DNA from: Blepharisma stoltei
Lineage: Eukaryota; Ciliophora; Heterotrichea; Heterotrichida; Blepharismidae
Reading direction: 5' to 3'
NCBI GenBank assembly: GCA_914767885.1
Contig: CAJZBQ010000009.1
Span: 186,001-250,000, forward strand
DNA: 64,000 nucleotides
Shown here: one piece after another, positions 18,133 through 28,900 of the stretch
How the letters are laid out: every line of letters starts with the position of its first letter
How positions within the stretch are numbered: position 1 is the stretch's first letter
The notes under the pieces: generated by a model
What the model saw: the letters and a program-made list of their open reading frames with translations, nothing else
What the model was told of the DNA's origin: nothing
The model's database searches: none
Program-made: the position numbers and the translations under genes

Positions 18133-21100
18133 ATGCTAATAAGGTCTTTTATTCTAATAGCTTTCGTGAGCTCTTTAAATCTTCGCAAAAACTTAGGGAG
18201 TCTTTATTTAACAGAAGGTGAGCCATATGATCTTCTTTTATCAGACTACTTTTCTGGAGACAACTTATCGTTTTCAATAGCAGACACCAACATGACTAAT
18301 AACTCTGCAAAAATAGAAAATCAATGCGATTTTCATCATTTATCTACGACTCCCTATGAAAAGCTAGAGAAATCTTGGCCCTCTTGGAATGCTCAGCCTT
18401 TTATAATGTGGCAAGATATCAAGGTTCAAGTTATTGTGGGATTCAACCAAAATTATTTAGCTGCTTATAAATTTTCGGCGTTAACAGAAGAATCAAAGCT
18501 TATTTGAAGTACAACTCTAAGTACAGAGCACAAAAATTCTCAAATTCAAGCAATTGCGCCACTGAGAGCTAATTATGGCGTCAATTATCTGGCTGTATTA
18601 ATAAAACAGCAAGAAAGCAATGGTTTATGAAGAAATGATATATATATGATTAAAGTGCAGGATGGCTATATTTTCCACGACCCTGAAAAATTAAATTTAA
18701 ATGAAATTGCCTACGCTTCAAAAATTGTAATGGGGCATGGAAATATGCATAAGTATTTTCCCATCTATTGCGAATTTCATAAAATTTCAAGCATTCCTAA
18801 TGTTTTAAATATTTATGAAATAAGTAATTTTCATGAACCTATTTTAGTGCAATCTATTTCAAATTATGAGAAAATAGCATCTATGAGCAGTTCTCTTTCT
18901 ATAAGAAGTATCTTAACAGCTACTCAGCATATGTACATTTTAGATTCAAATTATGGTGTTATTTCTTTTTATATAACCTGGCCATTAGAAACTTTTGAAG
19001 AAGAATTAAACATAAATTTAAGTTATTTCGGAGAACTCTATTCAATGGAATTTACAGATTTATGAAAAATGATAATAAAGGCTAGCTCAGGAATCGTAGT
19101 AATTGAAAGATTTGGAGGAAAGCTAGGAATAAGAAGATTTTGGAAAAATCAAGAAAAAGGCATGTGAATCCAGGGATATGAATGCCATAACTACTATTTC
19201 CTTCAATCATCAAGTGGAATATTGTCGATATTTTCCATATCTAAAGAAAATCAATTCGAAGCTACTTATAAAATTAATTTGAAGAGTTTAGATAATCATG
19301 GTGATAGAAATATCCCACGCATATTTTGTGATAGAGAAAAAAACTCATATTACTTCCAAAGATTTGGAGAAGAGGGACTTAAAGCTTATAGTATTAATTT
19401 AAAAGAATGAAAGCTAAGAATTTTAGGAGACTTATTTTATGTGAAGGTTACAGCAAAAGACGATGACAGCCACGAAATATCAGATATTTTAAACGTCATT
19501 TCAATTCCAAAAAATTCTGATAAGATTTTTGCACTAGAAAAGGGGCGACTAAAAGTGCCTGAGCCGATAGATTTACAAATATATGAAAAAAACTCAATAA
19601 TATTATTCTCTCCCTCCACTTATTTTTCAGGACCAAACCTTACATGTGAGTTTATTTTCCCATATTCTGAAAAATTCAAATATGAAATTTCTAATCTAAC
19701 CAGAATAGAATTAGGGAAAAGCATAACCTCTCCTGATGGTCTTCGAAATTTTCTAGTTGCTGAATTTTATCTTATATTAATAAGTTTATAACGTTTAGCA
19801 TGCGCTACGGGGTAGCCATTTCCAGAGCTGCCACCATATTTGTCCACGTGTCGGACCCATGGAGCTCTGGATCGATCCACTTTGTTGCGCCAGGGCACGG
19901 GCATATACGACGTTCACGCTTCTACGGGCTGCGTTGCCTTGCCTTCCTTTCTTGACTCAGCTCCTGCGAGTGTTCTGCCTAAGTTCACCTTCCTCGGATG
20001 TGCTGAGAGGTAAAACTTTGAGCCTCTTGAAGTACTTTGAGCAGTGCCTCGGCTTATCTGCCAGAGTTAAACTGCTATTGCTGTACAGAAGTTCTCAGAA
20101 GAAAACCTAACCCCATAAATAAAATTGCTTGAGGGAGAGTAAATTATCAGAGTTAATTTCGCTCAAACCTAATGCCATTTTATTTATCCTAGTTGCTGAA
20201 TTAATATTTTATTATTTTTATGATAATAAAGTTGAGTTAGAAGATATCAACTATTTCAGAACTACTCTAAGTATAACAAACCCAATAAGAATGTTGGAAA
20301 GTGGTGGAAATTATGTGATTTATTCAAATCCAAGTGAAAATATATTTCTTATATCAACCCTTTTATCTGAAGGTCGAACGCTGAATTTATTAGAAGAAAT
20401 GGAATCAGAGATTGATTGCATGCTTTTTGATTTCCATAATAACTGATTACTATGTGGAAATAGCGAAAAAATTAATATTTATAGTTGGAGTGGGCTTTGA
20501 AAAAATATATTTTCTTTAACTGAGATTATGGATCAAATTAATTTTAAGTTAGAAATTGCTGATGCTTTTCTTAGCAATAATAATGGCTTTATTAATATAC
20601 TTGACAGAAATTTTGGAGCATTTGTTATCAATATGTTTGAGAGGCAAATTAAATTCGCATTAAGAACGAAAGGAATATTTAAAATTTTGATACTAGAAGA
20701 AAGAAAAATGGGACTTATTTATGAAGACAAAGCTGAAATTTATAATTCTCTTTTTCAACTTGAAAAAACTATATTGTTTAAAGCAGTGGGGCCACTTACA
20801 AATGCTTTTGTAGAACATTCCATTATTTTTATACAAATAGGCACAATTTTTTATGTATACAATCCAAGTCTATTGTGACATGATGCATTAGTCTATTCAT
20901 TTGAAATCCAAAACCCAGGGATCATTTCTTGTGGACGAAATAGTTGAAATGAGTTATTGATTGCCAATTATAATCCAGAAGCAAAACTTATTGAAATATA
21001 CAAGAGCCCATTTCCAAGTAAAAATGTTTTTCCTCCTGCTTATGAAATTAGCATAATTGCTGATGACATTGATACTTTACAAAGCTCAAGCTATAATGAA

Positions 21101-22798
21101 AGTTTTTCAGTAATTGCATATAATGCTCATGACAAAATGGAAGCCAATTTTTCATTATTGTTGCACGTTGATGGGAACTTCCCATGAATAGAAAATGACA
21201 AATTAGTTCTTCATGAAAATCTACCTTATACTAATAGATTTGAGGTAGATTTAAGCGACTCATTTTATGGACAATATTTGAATATGAGTTTGAATATCAA
21301 TGGAATTAATATTCATAATCAAACATCAGAAATTTTACCAGCTTTCGTACCGAAAAGAGTAGAAGTTGTAGGAGAATATGAAGCAAAAAATAACTGAATG
21401 AAAGACCATATTATTCTTCCCCACACAGAAATAGCTTTGATAGCCAGTAATAATGGTTTTCTTTTTGTGAACTCAACAAGCTTTAACAATGAAGAAAAAT
21501 TTTTGAATATTTCTGAGCATACTAACCTCAAAAGTTTGACTTGCTCTTTAGTCGAATCCTTTCCGCATACAATTAAAAATTTGGCATTAATAGTTACATC
21601 TTGCACTTATCAGACTGCAAGTGATCATCTTTTTGTTAAAACAGTGAGAGAATTTGCTCTCAAAAATGCACTTATTTTGTGGGAAATCGATTTTATTAGC
21701 TTAAAAATTACAAATTATAGCTTATTAAATATTGCTGCGGGACCATGATACTTTAAAATTGCCCCACTTGCTGAACTTGACTTTGAGCTAATGGTTGTCA
21801 TGGGTGATAATAAGGTATTTGATTATAATGATATTTTACGATTTAGAGGGAAATGAATTGAAAATCTCATAACCATTCAGCTTTTAGAAACTATAAATTT
21901 CTTTTCATTAGATATTCCATCGTTTTCGCCTGTGTCACTTGACTACAAGGTAAAAAATTCTCAAACTTCTTACTGATATCTAGCAGACAAAAAATATGGA
22001 ATTAGAGTTTTAGAAACTAATAATAACCAAAGAAGCCGTTTGGTAGGAGAGCTTCCATATCTAAATATTCATAGCAATTTCATAGCATTTGGTATTTGTG
22101 GAGATATTTTATATCTTTCTTCATTTATGTCAGCAATATTGTCTTATAAGATAAAAGACTACATTTATTTTGAAAAAGACTCTGATTATAATATTTTGAA
22201 ATGATCAGAAGGTGCCTATATTGGAGCACATAGTCCTATTATATGTTCAATGGATAATCGATATTTTGTAGCCCACACATTCGATTCAAAATCCTTATTT
22301 CTAACTATTTTTGATACAAAATCTCAAAGCAATTCGAATCTCTACCCTAACTTTTATCTCTCTCTTCCTTATCTCGCTCCAGAGATACTAAAGACAAGGT
22401 TTATCACTGAAAATGAAATTTCTGCAATTTTTTATTCTAGTTTTACATATAGAAGACTCAAGATAAATCAAAATTCTATAATATTTCCTAATATGAACAT
22501 AAATGAGTATAATGAAATGATAAGTGAATGGGGAACTGAGAATTTTAGCATTACAATTACTGCAGAAAATATGAACAATGTTGTTAATTCTTCGACCATT
22601 TATTTTACACGTGAGATAGATTCAGAGACTTTAGCTCAAAGCAATTTTACCGATTGGCTGGTAAGATTTTTAATTCTTATTGCAATTCTAGCTGTTTTCG
22701 CAGCAAGCGTAAACTTTGCTAAAAGAATTGGGTCAAAGCATAAAATAGTTCAAGCATACTTTGATGAAAAAGCATTGAGTGGCATAAATAAGAATTAA
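18133..22798 (+). CDS. A-type surface/secretory membrane protein, copy A1 (open after SINE removal)
   Basis: 1,409 residues after removal of 436 nt (4,666 - 436 = 4,230). Signal peptide MLIRSFILIAFVSSLN. Three 'DYFSG/DSFYG' segments: LSDYFSGDNLSFSI near the N-terminus, STYFSGPNLTCEFIF mid-protein and VDLSDSFYGQYLNMSLNI later, resembling cadherin-like/putative-Ig beta-sandwiches. Between them are repeats such as YILDSNYGVISFY, ILDRNFGAFVINM and YLADKKYGIRVLE, reminiscent of LVIVD beta-propeller repeats. One membrane helix (LVRFLILIAILAVFAASVNF), then a 30-residue basic tail. Many N-x-S/T sites. Most Trp codons are TGA. Role unknown; a surface recognition or adhesion role is inference. Confidence 0.85.
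19767..20202 (-). mobile_element. SINE (array family) in A1
   Basis: Target duplication CTAGTTGCTGAATT at 19753-19766 and 20189-20202. On the minus strand it begins with an ATAAATAAAATGGCATT hairpin, continues GGGGTTAGGTTTTC, ACTTCTGTACAGCAATAGC and CCTCTCAGCACATC, and ends in an AT-rich tail. No ORF of note. Homologous to 35392-35837, 43842-44227 and 58798-59205. The duplication contains TA, so TA-to-TA excision gives the exact gene. Confidence 0.9.
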
Positions 22799-23135
22799 TA
22801 TTATTTTATAATAAATAATGATGACGCAAATTATTTTAGATTTAAATTCTTAATTATCTACATCAAGATTTTTGAAGCTAGGTTTAGATTTACCAGCTTA
22901 TTTTATTTAATTCATATTTTTTCACCAGATTGTATTAGTAATTATGCAAATTTTAGTTTCCTGTAAGCCTAAAGCAGAATACAATGCATTTGGATAAATT
23001 ATGTAGCAATGTATTTGAATCATCTGTAAATATTACTAAATATTTTTCTAGGATCTAGAAAATTCATAGAAAACAATTTCGTTTCCATTGCTCTGTCTTT
23101 CGAAATCATTAAACTTTAACTATTGAAATAATTAA
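22799..23135. other. A-to-B intergenic spacer
   Basis: Homologous to the spacers after the other A copies, with no gene. The last part (23053-23135, ending ACTATTGAAATAATTAA before ATG) is a conserved block also found before B2 (25877-25961), B4 (47430-47514) and B5 (57611-57694), and may hold the B-type promoter. Confidence 0.6.
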
Positions 23136-23194
23136 ATGCTGGTGAACTATTTATTTCTCTTTCCCGCTGTACTTCAATTATGATACAAAGGGAA

Positions 23195-23415
23195 TTCTGG
23201 CTCCATGTCAAATGACAGTGGACTTTTGACAGTTTGCATTTCACCATAATACATTTGGTCGAAAATTTTTAATCGTGTGACATTTGGTTGAAAAATTAAT
23301 GTTTTTGTTTGGTCAAATATCTCACTATCAAAAGTTTGAACCAATTTTCAGCCAAAAACACTTCGGTGAAATGGACACTTCAAAAAGGCAATGCCATTGG
23401 ACCTTCACCCGGGAA
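23195..23415. mobile_element. 221-bp insert of unknown family in B1
   Basis: Present only in this B copy; GGGAA flanks both sides (23190-23194 and 23411-23415). The interior has repeated TTTGGTYGAAAA and TTCACC/GGTGAA pieces, but no family I recognise and no TA at the boundaries. Confidence 0.55.
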
Positions 23416-24309
23416 CTCGGATCAATTTACTTAACGGATGGAGAATCTTATGAGCTCTACTTATCAGACTATTTCAGTGGAAACAATCTATCTTTTGCAA
23501 ACTCAGATTCCAATATGACAACTGGTTCAGCAATTCTTGAAAATAAATGCGAATTTTATGCTATCATTCCTCCCATACCAAAATTCAAGCTGAAATGAAA
23601 CCTGAGCCCATTAATCTCTCAAACCTTTAATATCCTGAAGGCCATTTCCTGAATCATATGAAATCATAATATGGTATAATCTTAAATATATTGCTTTTTA
23701 TAACTTTTCTTCAGAGCGAGGAGAAATGAAATGCTTTGGAATGGATTTATTGACACAGGGCAAAATGGAGAATATTCTCAAATAGAAGATATAAAAATTT
23801 ATTCAACTGGTTATAGTCAAATTTCTTATGCTTTAATATGAATAAAGCAGCAGGAAATACACTTTTATGGAGAAACGATTTTTATTATATGAATTTATTA
23901 AATTTATCAGCTCTAGAAAACCCAAAATGAGTGAGCTTCAGTGAAGCTACTTATGCCTCTAATATAATCCTAGCTCATGGGGCCATTACCAACATAATTT
24001 CTATATATCTTGAATTCTCATCCTCACCTAGTGCAATTTATATATATAATATAACAAACACCAAAGAGCCTATCCTTAATCAAGTAATATCAGAGTATTA
24101 TGGAATCTTAATAAGCAAACTTTCAGTTACTGGTATGTACATGGATTCAATGTATTTGTATGCTCTTGATGCGATAATAATAAAATGGCTCAGTGCGAAA
24201 TTAGTTATCTCCGAGAACTATTCCTTCCTTTGCTTTTATTATTATGGGGTTCAGTTTTTTCCATGTGGAAGTTTATCTGCAACACCAATATGGAATATCA
24301 TATAGGGTA

Positions 24310-24842
24310 TTTCTTTGGTCCAGGGTTAGGAGACATATGGTTTTCTGCTTGACACACACGAGTAGGGTGGCCCTTAGGCGGAACAGGTGCGGGAACTTTT
24401 TTTTTTTATTTTTAAATAAGAGGGTTAAGAGTATTTAATAATTATTTTTACAGCAAAAAATTTATTAATTTTATAAGAATACCAATTTTTAATATTTTGA
24501 ATTTTTGGTTACCCCTTTAAACTGTATAAATTTTAATTTGTTTCTTATAGAATTAAAAAATTTAAATTTTAAAAAATCTCTATTTTATTAGATTATTGAG
24601 TTTTTAAGCCTAGATTGATAACTAAAGCACTTCGGATGATTGATTTCGTAGCTTTCTGTCGTCTCAAAGCCTCTGACAACAACTTCATTAGGCACATTTC
24701 CCAAGCTTTTGATAACTAATATATTTTAATATATATAAAAATCTGCATGATATGAAAATCGTTCGATCAAGGGGTGGGGTTAATTTTCCCAATTTTTAGG
24801 AATTTTTACAGTGAATCAGTCGATCAAGGACGGGTGTAAGTC
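24310..24842. repeat. SINE and MITE fragments at the B1/A fusion
   Basis: GGGTTAGG...GGCCCTTAGGCGGAACAGGTGCG (about 24325-24390) matches an internal part of the array SINE. Farther right, GTTCGATCAAGGGGTGGGGTTAA (24760) and CGATCAAGGACGGGTGTAA (24821) are inverted ends of the GATCAAGGATGGGG MITE family also found at 51342. The accumulated repeats mark the deletion junction. Confidence 0.6.
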
Positions 24843-25178
24843 AAGATAAATCAAAATTCTTTAATATTCCCAAATATGAACAAAATTGAATATTATGAGA
24901 TGATAAGCAAATGGGGAACTAAGAATTTCAGCATTACAGTTACTGCAGAAAATATGAACAATGCTGTTAATTCTTCGACCATTTACTTTACACGCGAGAT
25001 AAATTCAGAGACTTTAGCTCAAAGCAATTTATTAGATTTTGCCTATTGGCTAGTAAGATTTTTAGTTCTTATTGCAATTCTTGATATTTTCGCAGCAAGC
25101 GTAAACTTTGCTAAAAGAATTGGGTCAAAGCATAAAATAGTTCAAGCATATTTTGATGAAAAAGCATTGAAGACATAA

Positions 25179-25961
25179 AACAAGAATTAATATTATTTTA
25201 TAGTAAATATTGATGACACAAATTATTTTAGATGTAAATTCTTAATTATTTGCATCAAGATTTTTGAGGCTAGGTTTTAGATTCAACAACTTATTTTATT
25301 TAATTCATATAGCTATTTCCTTTGAATATGCCCACAAAGGCTTTCTAAAAAGAAAAACCCATATCTTTTACTTTTTGAAGTATTTTTTCACCAGATTGTA
25401 GTAGTAATTATGCAAATCTTAGTTTCTTGTAAGCTTGAAGCAGGACACAATGCATTTGGATCAATTATACCGCAATGTATTTGAGTCATCTGCAAAAAAC
25501 ACTAACCCCCCCGTCCGTGAGTGAACAAAAAAATTTTGTACATTAACTGAGGAGGTTAATTTTATTTTAAAAAAAATTATATATAAAATTTTATAAAAAA
25601 TATTAAAAAATTTTAATTCGCAAAAATTGGAAAGCAAATATTAATTTAATTTATAAAATTTATGTTTTAAAAAGCAATTTGTTTAAAATTAAACAGAATT
25701 AGCACTAGATTTCATTATACTAATTATCTCTTATATATCAAAAATTTTTTCCATTAAAAATTTTTCTATTAAAAAAAATTTTTGTACACTCATGGAGGGT
25801 GGGTTTTTGGGCAAAAAATAGCGATTTTTCTAATGGTTTTGTTCAATCCCGGAGGGGAGGGAGGAAATATTTTTCTAGCATCTAGAAAATTCATGGAAAA
25901 TAATTTCGTTTCATTGGACTTTATATCGAAATCATTAGACTTTAACTATTGAAATAATTAA
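25179..25961. other. A-to-B spacer upstream of B2
   Basis: Homologous to the other A-to-B spacers; carries a MITE at about 25503-25864 and the conserved pre-B block at 25877-25961. No gene. Confidence 0.65.
25503..25864. mobile_element. CTCCGTGAG-family MITE in the spacer before B2
   Basis: Left end TAACCCCCCCGTCCGTGAG; right end CCCGGAGGGGAGGGAGGA, where the expected TA of the uninterrupted spacer (CACTAAATATTT) has become GGAAATATTT. The loss of the right TA suggests this copy may no longer be excised precisely, which would be tolerated outside a gene. Confidence 0.75.
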
Positions 25962-28900
25962 ATGCTGGTGAGATATTTATTTCTCTTTCCCGCTGTGCTT
26001 TCAATTATGATACAAAGGGAACTCGGATCAATTTACTTACTCCCCCCCTCCGTGAGCGAACATAAAAATTTTTGTTCGTTCACGGAGGGGCTAATTTTTT
26101 TTTAAAAAAAATCATATATAAATTTAAATAAAATAATTTTTTCGAAATTTAAAAAAATCCCACTTCTCGAAAATTGGAATGCAAATATAATTTAATTTGC
26201 AAATTTATGTTTTAGAGAATTAGCTTGAGATTTCATGATACTATTTATCGCTTATATATCAAATTTTTTTTCCATAAAAAATTTTGTTCACTCACAGAGG
26301 GTGGGTTTTTGTCAAAGAATAGAAATTTTTCTAATGGTTTTGTTCGCTCACAGAGGGGGGGAGCTAACGGAAGGAGAATCTTATGAGCTATACTTATCAG
26401 ACTATTTCAGTGGAAACAATTTATCTTTTGCAATCTCAGATTCCAATATGACAACTGGTTCAGCAGCACTTAAAAATAAATGCGAATTTGAGATGCTAGA
26501 ATTTGTCCCATACCAAAATTCAAGCTGAAATGAAACCTGAACCCATTCATCCCTCAAGCCTTTAATATCCTGAAGCCCAATTCTTGGACCATATGAAATC
26601 ATAATATGGTATAATCTTAAATATATAGTCTTTTGGATAAATTTAATAAAAAGGGTCCACTTGTGGGTTCGAACTTGAAGTGTGAAATAGCGTTCCACAT
26701 ATGAATTCTAAATGCTTCGACATACAGAATGCTATTTCGCATGCCAAGTTCGAATCCACAAGTGGACGCATTTTACTAAATTATGCCAAAAGACTATATA
26801 GCTTTTTATAACTTTTCTTCGGAGCGAGGAGAAATTGAAATGCTTTGGAATGGATTTATTGACGCAGGGCAAAATGGAGAATATTCTCAAATAGAAGATA
26901 TTAAAGTTTATTCAACTGGCTATGGTCAAATCTCTTACGCTTTAATATGAGTAAAACAGCAGGAAAATACACTTGTATGGAGAAACGATTTTTATTATAT
27001 GGATTTATTAAATTTATCAGCTCTAGAAAACCCAAAACGAGTGATCTTTAGTGAAGCTACTTATGCCTCTAATATAATCCTAGCTTATGGGGAGATTAGC
27101 AACATAATTTCTATTTATCTTGAATTCTCATCCTCACCTAGTGCAATTTATTTATATAATATAACAAACGTTGAAGAGCCTATCCTTAATCAAGTAATAT
27201 CAAATTATTATGGAATCTTAATAAGCAAACTCTCAGTTGCTAGTATGTATATGAATTCAATTTATTTGTACGTTCTTGATACAAATTTTGGACTTATTAA
27301 GTATAGTATGTCTAGTGTTCGGGATAGATTTTTTAAAGAAAATGAATGAACTTATTATGGTTATGTTGGGACTCTCAGTTCTATGTGAGAATTTTTTTTT
27401 GAATCCATAGGAATTATTTCAAGCTCAGGAGTATTGTTTTTCAAAAGTCCGCTACAACAATCATTATTAGGTTTTCTGGGAGGGAAAGAAATGAATTGGG
27501 AGAATGGTTGCCTTCAAATTATTGAAGATTATTACTTCGTGCAGTCTAGTAATGGAATTTTATCAGTTGCTTTAAGCTGAGCAGATCCGCTTCAAATATT
27601 ATATAATATTGATATAAGTGATCTAGTTGGAGAAAGTTTTCAAGCTACTGGGCAATGAAGATTTTTTATAAATGAGGGCATATTTTATTTGAGGTTTGAT
27701 ACTGATGGCTTAAGGATTTATAAAACATACTTACTCTCCCCCTCCGTGAGTGAACAAAAAAATTTTTGTTCACTCACGAAGGGTATTTTTTTTTTTTAAA
27801 ATTTTAAAAAAAAATCCTAATTTACAAAAATTGGGAATCAAATATTAATTTAATTTATAAAATTCTGTTTTAAAACGCAATTAAACAGAATTAGCTCGAG
27901 ATTTCATTATACTAATTATCACTTATATATCGAATTTTTTTCATAAAATTAAAAAAATTTTGTTCACTCAAGTAGGGTGGGTTTTTGGGCAAAAAATAGG
28001 GATTTTTCCAATGGTTTTGCTCACTCACGGGGGGGAGTTAGAAGAATGAAGCATTAAATTCTGGGGAAATTCAACTTACTATGTCCAAATCACTGCAAAA
28101 TCTCAAAATGATGGCATAATTTCCAGTACTTTATATGTCAACTCAATTACTCAAAATTCACAAGAAATTTTCCAAATCGACATGTATCGACCAGCTTCCA
28201 TTTCTACTATCGAATTGATAGCTGACGAACAAAATGGAACCTATTTTTCTATAGTTTTGAATGATTATTTTTCGGGTCCAAATCTTGAATTCACAATAAT
28301 TGATCTTCCTGACTTAAATACTTCAAGTTTCGAAATCATTACTATGAACAAACTGAAACTATATCAAAATGTTTCTCTGTCAAGCAACATTACAAATTAT
28401 TTAATTTCTGGAGCAAATATCGTATCTTTTTATGATAATAAAGTTATAGTTGATACAAGTTATGGCTCTATACCTATAAATGCTACCAATCCTATAAAAT
28501 TTTTATGAAGCAAAAGCTACGTCATATATTCTAAGCCAAACCAAAATTCATTTTTAATTATAAGTTCTTTTTACCCTGATGAAATCATTCAGAAAATTCC
28601 ATCAGAAATAGATTGTATTTTCTTTTTAATTGATGATAGCTATCTTATATGTGCAGATTCGCATAAAATTGATGTATATTGCAATAATGATACCTATTAC
28701 TATGACCCATTGGCTACTTTAACTGGTGAGCAATTCGAAAAAGGCTCTTCATGAAATATAACAGATCTAGCAATATCTTTCTCAGCTTATTCTACTCTCT
28801 ACATTTATATAATAGATAATGATTTCGGTGCAGTTATTGTAGACTTAAATAGTATAGTTAAAGCAACTGAACCTTTTAATTATTATGGAAAACTATCAGG

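Larger units (their letters stand above)
23136..25178 (+). pseudogene. B1/A chimera: B-type N-terminus fused to A-type C-terminus
   Basis: The first part (23136 to about 24190) is homologous to the B-type N-terminus (signal peptide, ELGSIYLTDGESYELYLSDYFSG, SEATYASNIILAHG), with base losses that shift the frame (in the signal peptide and near 23,728 and 23,850) and a 221-nt insert. After about 650 bp of rearranged sequence holding SINE and MITE fragments, 24,843-25,178 encodes the A-type C-terminus (INQNSLIFPNMNKIEYYEM ... membrane helix ... KALKT). This is the product expected from a deletion joining a B gene to the next A gene. Non-functional as it stands. Confidence 0.85.

Noticed and set aside
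21319-21606. Minus-strand ORFs in the A copies (also 36299, 45229, 55834)
   Set aside because: They recur at the same place in each paralogue because they are the antisense of a conserved coding segment; no start context or family support.
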